DNA of 10,666 nucleotides from an uncultured Collinsella sp. (GTDB taxonomy: Bacteria > Actinomycetota > Coriobacteriia > Coriobacteriales > Coriobacteriaceae). Shown here one piece after another: positions 6,768-10,666 of this stretch. Location: the NCBI GenBank assembly GCA_900555355.1, contig USKV01000037.1:1-10666 (forward strand). The letters run 5' to 3'. The notes under the pieces were generated by a model. The model worked only from the letters and a program-made list of their open reading frames with translations, had not been told where the DNA came from and did not search any database. The position numbers and the translations under genes were made by a program. Positions within the stretch are counted from its first letter, which is position 1, and the number at the start of each line of letters is the position of its first letter.

Positions 6768-7958
6768 ATGATCAACGAAACTATGTATGCTCGCGGTGCG
6801 GAAAGCTCCATCATCCGTGAGATTTTTAGCTATGGCCTTGAGCGCAAGGCGCAGATCGGTGCGGAAAACGTATTCGATTTTTCGCTGGGCAACCCGAGTG
6901 TTCCGGCGCCCGCTGCTGTTGCTGAGTCCATTAAGAAGGCATTGGAGCTGCCGAGCGACCAGCTGCATGGATACACGCCTGCGCCGGGTCTGCCACAATG
7001 TCGAGCGGCCGTCGCCGACTCGCTCAACCGTCGCTTTGGCACGAGCTATGAGGGCAAGGACGTCTTTATGACGGTGGGCGCCGCGGCTTCGCTCACCTGT
7101 ACGCTCAATGCCGTTACGAATCCGGGCGACGAGGTTATTGTTATCGCCCCGTACTTTCCGGAGTATCGCGTTTGGATTGAGAAGGCCGGCTGTACGTGTG
7201 TTGAGGCGCTCGCCGATGAAGATACGTTCCAGCTGAGCGTGAGTAACGTGCTCAAGGCGATTACCGATAAGACGGCTGCCGTCATCATCGACTCGCCCAA
7301 CAATCCGACCGGTGCCGTATATACACGCGACACGCTGACGCGACTGGCCAATGTTTTGTGCGAGGTCAACGCCAAGCGCGATCCCGAGAACCCGATCATG
7401 CTTATCTCGGATGAGCCGTATCGCGAGATTGTCTATGGCGCCGAGGTGCCTTGGGTGCCTTCGATCTACGAGCACACCATCGTGTGCTACTCGTATTCCA
7501 AGTCGCTTTCGCTGCCGGGCGAGCGCGTGGGGTGGATCCTGGTTCCCAATACGAATCCTCAGGCAGCGCGTCTGATGCCGGCTGTTGCGGGTGCCGCCCG
7601 TACGCTGGGCTTCGTGTGCGCGCCGGCGCTCTTCCAGCGCGTCATTATCGACTGCATCGATGAGCCGAGTGACGTTGAGGCCTATGCACGCAACCGCACG
7701 GCGCTTACCGGTGCATTGGCGGAGTACGGCTACACGTATGTTGAGCCGGATGGCGCGTTCTACCTATGGGTGAAAGCGCTGGAGCCCGATGCGAACGCCT
7801 TCTGCGAGCGCGCGAAGAAGTACGAACTGCTCGCGGTGCCTTCGGATAGCTTTGGCATGCCGGGCTGGTTCCGCCTTGGCTACTGTGTGAGCTACGAGAC
7901 TATCGTCAACTCACTGCCCGCCTGGAAGCAGCTGGCCGACGAGTATCGTCAAAAGTAA
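6768..7958 (+). CDS. PLP-dependent class I/II aminotransferase
   Basis: This is a fold-type I aminotransferase that moves an amino group between an amino acid and a 2-oxo acid using pyridoxal phosphate. From ATG at 6768 it has 396 residues, normal for the AspC-like group. Visible residues are the substrate-side SLGNPSVPAP (39-48), SPNNPTG (176-182) with the cofactor-contacting Asn, SDEPY (214-218) with the Asp that pairs with the pyridine nitrogen, Schiff-base Lys245 in YSYSKSLSLPGERVG, the phosphate-binding Arg253, and the carboxylate-binding Arg369 in FRLGYC. The start at 6669 would place the promoter and half of the inverted repeat inside the gene. AAAGGGG (6756-6762) five bases before 6768 decides the choice. 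Substrate is unknown: aspartate, alanine or aromatic amino acids are all possible. It is probably monocistronic. Confidence 0.93.
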   Translation: MINETMYARGAESSIIREIFSYGLERKAQIGAENVFDFSLGNPSVPAPAAVAESIKKALELPSDQLHGYTPAPGLPQCRAAVADSLNRRFGTSYEGKDVFMTVGAAASLTCTLNAVTNPGDEVIVIAPYFPEYRVWIEKAGCTCVEALADEDTFQLSVSNVLKAITDKTAAVIIDSPNNPTGAVYTRDTLTRLANVLCEVNAKRDPENPIMLISDEPYREIVYGAEVPWVPSIYEHTIVCYSYSKSLSLPGERVGWILVPNTNPQAARLMPAVAGAARTLGFVCAPALFQRVIIDCIDEPSDVEAYARNRTALTGALAEYGYTYVEPDGAFYLWVKALEPDANAFCERAKKYELLAVPSDSFGMPGWFRLGYCVSYETIVNSLPAWKQLADEYRQK

Positions 7959-7986
7959 AGCGCTCTGCTTACAATGTTTTACGTGA

Positions 7987-8017
7987 AACGGGGTTTGGTT
8001 TTAAGCCGGACCCCGTT
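7987..8017 (+). terminator. Hairpin after the aminotransferase gene, probable terminator
   Basis: AACGGGGTTTGG (7987-7998) pairs with CCGGACCCCGTT (8006-8017), including two G-U pairs, over a seven-base loop TTTTAAG. The T tract after it is weak (GTTGTC), so termination efficiency is uncertain. It lies 28 bases after the stop. Confidence 0.6.
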
Positions 8018-8050
8018 GTCATGGACGTTGTGTCGTTGGGATGGAGCGGT

Positions 8051-8080
8051 TTTACGACCATCGAATGCTATGCGTACAAT
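8051..8080 (+). promoter_or_regulatory. Putative promoter of the PHP-domain gene
   Basis: TTTACG (8051-8056) and TACAAT (8075-8080) are 18 bases apart, the only case in this window with a tolerable -35. Transcription would start near 8087, about 30 bases before the ATG. Confidence 0.55.
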
Positions 8081-8117
8081 GAATATACGCGACGGCCATA
8101 CCGGATAAGGAGACCCG

Positions 8118-8939
8118 ATGCCCTACCTGCTTTCTTGTGATATCCATACTCATACGATGTTCTCTGCGCATGCGTATTCAACCATCGAGGAGAACGTATA
8201 TTGGGCGGCAGAGCGCGGCCTTCAGGTGCTCGGTTCCGCCGATCATTTAAGCTCGATGGTTACGCCTTGCCCCAATGACCTGCGCAGTTTCCAATTCTTT
8301 ATTAACCAGGATATCTGGCCGCGCATTTGGAGCGGCGTGCTGGTGCTGCGTGGTGCCGAGGCTGATATCGTTTCGCTGGACGGCAGCTTGTTTGGCGAAG
8401 ACATTCCCGTTTCGCTCGATATCGCCGGCGATCCGTATAGTCGTGAGCATTCGCTGTTCGATTTGGTGACGCGTAATTTGGATTATTTGGTTGCAAGCGT
8501 GCATAATCCGCAGATTGCTGAAGGCGCGACGCTTGCCCAGACGACCGAGATGTATATCAACGCCCTGGAGCACCCCAAGGTGTTCATGCTTGGGCATACG
8601 GGTCGTTCGGGCGTGCCGTTCGATATCGATGAGGTGCTGCTGGCGGCCAAGGCCAAGCACAAGATCATCGAGATCAACAACCATAGTCTTGAGCATGGCA
8701 CGGATGCCGAGCATTGGAACGTGTGTCGCAAGATTGCCGAGCGCTGTGCCGAACTGGGCGTGGGCATTGGCGTTTCGACCGATGCCCACATTGGTATGGC
8801 CATTGGCAAGCTTGACCAGGCGCGCAAGATGCTCGACGAGATTCACTTCCCGCTGGACCTGATCGTGACGCGCGACCGCGAGACGCTGCTGCGCGAGATG
8901 GCGGCAGCCGGCGTGTGCGACCTGCGCAAGGGGATGTAA
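8118..8939 (+). CDS. PHP-domain phosphoesterase, YcdX-like
   Basis: This is a hydrolase of the polymerase and histidinol phosphatase (PHP) superfamily, whose stand-alone members cleave phosphoesters using a cluster of metal ions in a distorted barrel. The 273-residue product has the complete ligand set in order: DIHTH (H10, H12), SAH18, ADH (D42-H43), GAE81, SVH129, GH160, NNHS (187-190) and STDAH (D222, H224). The early HTHTMFSAHAYSTIEENV is typical of the YcdX-type branch rather than of HisK histidinol phosphatase or DNA polymerase PHP domains. No signal peptide or membrane segment is seen, so it is cytoplasmic. The start follows AAGGAG (8107-8112) with five bases spacing. The natural substrate is unknown and the neighbours give no pathway hint. 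A histidinol-phosphatase role cannot be excluded, but no his genes are here. Confidence 0.92.
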   Translation: MPYLLSCDIHTHTMFSAHAYSTIEENVYWAAERGLQVLGSADHLSSMVTPCPNDLRSFQFFINQDIWPRIWSGVLVLRGAEADIVSLDGSLFGEDIPVSLDIAGDPYSREHSLFDLVTRNLDYLVASVHNPQIAEGATLAQTTEMYINALEHPKVFMLGHTGRSGVPFDIDEVLLAAKAKHKIIEINNHSLEHGTDAEHWNVCRKIAERCAELGVGIGVSTDAHIGMAIGKLDQARKMLDEIHFPLDLIVTRDRETLLREMAAAGVCDLRKGM

Positions 8940-8960
8940 CGAGACTCATATGCCCAATGG

Positions 8961-8994
8961 AAGGGGGGGCGGTCCAGACAGGCCGCCCCCTTTC
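8961..8994. terminator. Terminator between convergent PHP and rlmD genes
   Basis: GGGGGCGGTC (8965-8974) pairs with GGCCGCCCCC (8981-8990), with one G-U pair and a six-base loop, and flanking A/G-T pairs lengthen the stem. TTTCTTGT follows on the plus strand. It lies 22 bases after the PHP stop and 27 bases beyond the end of rlmD. The T tract is better for the plus-strand gene. Confidence 0.8.
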
Positions 8995-9020
8995 TTGTCC
9001 CAAAAAGCTACCCGGGCTGG

Positions 9021-10469
9021 TTAGCGGCGCTCTAGGACCGCGACGGTCTCGGTGTGGTCGGTATGAGGGAACATGTCGACGGGCGTAATCTTGAGCAAGC
9101 GATAGCCTCCGTCGAGGAGCTGGTGCAGGTCGCGCTCTTGGGTTACGGGGTTGCAGCTGATATAGGTGATGCGGCGTGGCTTTAGTGCGCAGGCGGCCTC
9201 GAGGAACTCGGGGGTAGAGCCGGCGCGCGGCGGATCGATGGAAAGGACGTCGACGCGCTCGTTGTTATCGGCGGCATCTAGGATGTAGTCGGTGGCGTCG
9301 TCGGCCATAAACCAAGCGCTGCGGGTGAGGCCGTTGAGCTCGGCATTGCGACGTGCGTCGGCAATGCCCGCTGGGTTGCGCTCCACGCCGAGCAGCATAA
9401 TGCCGACACCTCTGTCCTGGGCATCTTTCGCAGCGCACAGACCGATGGTGCCGCTGCCGCAGTACGCGTCCATAAGAATGTCACCCTGCTGCAGGTCCAT
9501 GCCGTCAATCGCGAGCTGATAGAGCAGCTCGGTCTGCTGCGGATTGGTCTGATAGAACGCGGTAGGGGAGATATCGAATTCGCAACCGAGCAGCTGGTCG
9601 CGCATGCACTCGGCGCCATAAACGATACGAGTCTCCTCACCCAAGATGGCGTTACCGGGACGGCCATTGATATTTTGGGCAACGGTGACGATATGCGGAT
9701 CGAGTGCCGCGACGGCCTCAAAGAACTCCTGTGCATGCGGTAAGTCACGCTGAGCGGTCACGAGCGTAACCATGACTTGGTCGGTACGCCAACCGCAGCG
9801 GACGACGGCATAGCGAAGCAGACCAAGATGCTTGTCCTCATTAAACGCGGGAATATGCAGCCGCTCAGCTTCGCGTGCGATGCCGTTGAGAATCTGACGG
9901 GCACCCGGCGCCTCGACAGGACACTCGGGCACGGCAACGATTCTGTGCGTGCCGCGCTCAAAGAAACCGCAACGGACAGCACCCTCCTTACCGGGGGCAA
10001 AGGGAGTTGCAGCCTTATGACGAAAGCCACGCGGCGCAGGATATTTACCCGGGTCGCCAAGGGTGACGCCCATACCGCGAATAGGATCGACAGCAATGCT
10101 CTCGCGCTCACAAAGCTCGGCAAACAGCTCCTCCATAGCAGCCTGCTTAGCCGCCAACTGCTTTTTATAAGGACGATTGAGCGCCGTGCACCCACCGCAA
10201 GATTTCATGATCGAACAGGGAGACTTGGGGTCCACAGCCTTACGTGCAGACGAAACCGGATCATTATGCGGGCGCTTGGAGTGAGCCTGGGACGCCTTAT
10301 CCCCGCTCCGACGAGAGCCGGGACGCTTGGCCTTAGCCTTGCCCTTGACCGACTTACCCTTCGAATCCTGAGACGACTTTGAATTCTTGGAAGATTTCTC
10401 CTCCTTCAACCCCTCAGCTGCCTCCACCAAAGCACGACGAGCCCTACGCTCCGCACGAGATTCTGCCAT
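9021..10469 (-). CDS. rlmD: 23S rRNA (uracil-C5)-methyltransferase, RlmD/TrmA family
   Basis: This SAM-dependent enzyme methylates C5 of a uracil in 23S rRNA (U1939 in E. coli numbering for RlmD; U747 for the related RlmC activity). Of its 482 residues, 1-80 are low-complexity and strongly basic (Lys/Ser/Arg). Next comes an iron-sulphur site with Cys85, Cys91, Cys94 (CSIMKSCGGC) and Cys183. The methylase domain follows: FYQTNPQQTE (305-314), SAM-binding DAYCGSGTIGL (334-344), GVERN (361-365), DPPRAG (412-417), catalytic Cys439 in SCNP, and general-base Glu474 in HTETVA. The N-terminal TRAM domain usual in RlmD is not recognisable. ATG at 10469 has only a GGGG-type SD. An internal start would lose part of the basic tail but not the core. 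Target position among U747, U1939 or tRNA U54 cannot be settled. Confidence 0.88.
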   Translation of the reverse strand: MAESRAERRARRALVEAAEGLKEEKSSKNSKSSQDSKGKSVKGKAKAKRPGSRRSGDKASQAHSKRPHNDPVSSARKAVDPKSPCSIMKSCGGCTALNRPYKKQLAAKQAAMEELFAELCERESIAVDPIRGMGVTLGDPGKYPAPRGFRHKAATPFAPGKEGAVRCGFFERGTHRIVAVPECPVEAPGARQILNGIAREAERLHIPAFNEDKHLGLLRYAVVRCGWRTDQVMVTLVTAQRDLPHAQEFFEAVAALDPHIVTVAQNINGRPGNAILGEETRIVYGAECMRDQLLGCEFDISPTAFYQTNPQQTELLYQLAIDGMDLQQGDILMDAYCGSGTIGLCAAKDAQDRGVGIMLLGVERNPAGIADARRNAELNGLTRSAWFMADDATDYILDAADNNERVDVLSIDPPRAGSTPEFLEAACALKPRRITYISCNPVTQERDLHQLLDGGYRLLKITPVDMFPHTDHTETVAVLERR

Positions 10470-10508
10470 GAATTAACCCCACTAATTTATAAATTGAAAT
10501 CTGAAAGC

Positions 10509-10514
10509 ATTGTA
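10509..10514 (-). promoter_or_regulatory. Putative -10 element of rlmD
   Basis: TACAAT on the minus strand lies about 40 bases before the rlmD ATG. No TTGACA-like hexamer stands at normal spacing; TTGCAT at 10542-10537 is 22 bases away, which is too far for a standard promoter. Confidence 0.5.
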
Positions 10515-10638
10515 CCGTGCCAAGTTAGCAGACGATATGCAAGCGCCCATTTCATGTCAGTGATAAGTCCAACGATGTTTGCCCGGCGTGGGCGGGGAGC
10601 GGCGCGTAATTAAGTTTATCGCGAGTTCCGCACGCAAA

Positions 10639-10661
10639 GGAAAGCACTTAATGTGCTTTCC
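10639..10661. terminator. Hairpin at right edge, possible terminator of an off-window gene
   Basis: GGAAAGCAC (10639-10647) and GTGCTTTCC (10653-10661) form a perfect 9-bp stem with loop TTAAT. On the minus strand it is followed by TTTGCG. No gene in the window ends here, so it would serve a minus-strand gene entering from the right. The rest of 10470-10666 holds no convincing gene. Confidence 0.5.
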
Positions 10662-10666
10662 GTCTT

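Noticed and set aside
9001..9023. Possible second terminator of rlmD around the CCCGGG palindrome and T5
   Set aside because: The stem beside the T run is only about three base pairs; the hairpin at 8961-8994 is far better.
1..10666. CRISPR arrays, tRNA or rRNA genes, insertion sequences, phage genes, defence systems
   Set aside because: No regularly spaced repeats, cloverleaf-like sequences, transposase or integrase motifs, or defence-type domains were seen on either strand.

Overview
The window looks like a chromosomal housekeeping segment of a high-GC Gram-positive bacterium. It most likely comes from the Coriobacteriia, and Collinsella is the best guess. The evidence is the strong G/C bias at third codon positions, SD sites of the AGGAGG/AAAGG type, the tilS-hpt-ftsH gene order known from Gram-positives, and the overall character of the proteins. 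The genus is an inference from family resemblance, because no search could be run. I see no phage, plasmid, CRISPR, tRNA or rRNA sequence.

Layout. At 84-551 (-) is an orphan 155-residue tail-anchored protein in a clearly AT-richer stretch. A 277-base intergenic region follows, with short direct and inverted repeats. Then comes a small heat-shock protein of the Hsp20 family (829-1260, +). A 21-bp stem terminator (1288-1333) separates it from a convergent metallo-beta-lactamase-fold hydrolase of the YycJ/WalJ type (1343-2152, -). Divergent from that hydrolase are tilS (2201-3742), hpt (3890-4438) and ftsH (4440-6578). The last two are separated by a single base. After the ftsH terminator sits a near-perfect 25-bp-arm inverted repeat (6647-6708). 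It is followed by a class I/II aminotransferase (6768-7958) and a PHP-domain phosphoesterase (8118-8939). The rlmD-like 23S rRNA uracil methyltransferase (9021-10469, -) is convergent with the PHP gene, with a terminator hairpin between them. The right end (10470-10666) is intergenic, with the rlmD promoter and a hairpin near the edge.

Functionally the genes concern translation fidelity (TilS lysidine synthesis, RlmD rRNA methylation), purine salvage (Hpt), protein quality control (FtsH, Hsp20), amino-acid metabolism (aminotransferase) and two metal-dependent hydrolases of unknown substrate. A TACAAT (once TAGAAT) hexamer stands 24-56 bases before most transcription units and is the likely -10 element here.

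I do not see an undescribed multi-gene system. The most interesting items are the long inverted repeat and its possible decayed copy, the repeat-rich hsp20 upstream region, the orphan tail-anchored protein, and the basic extension that stands in for a TRAM domain in the RlmD homologue.
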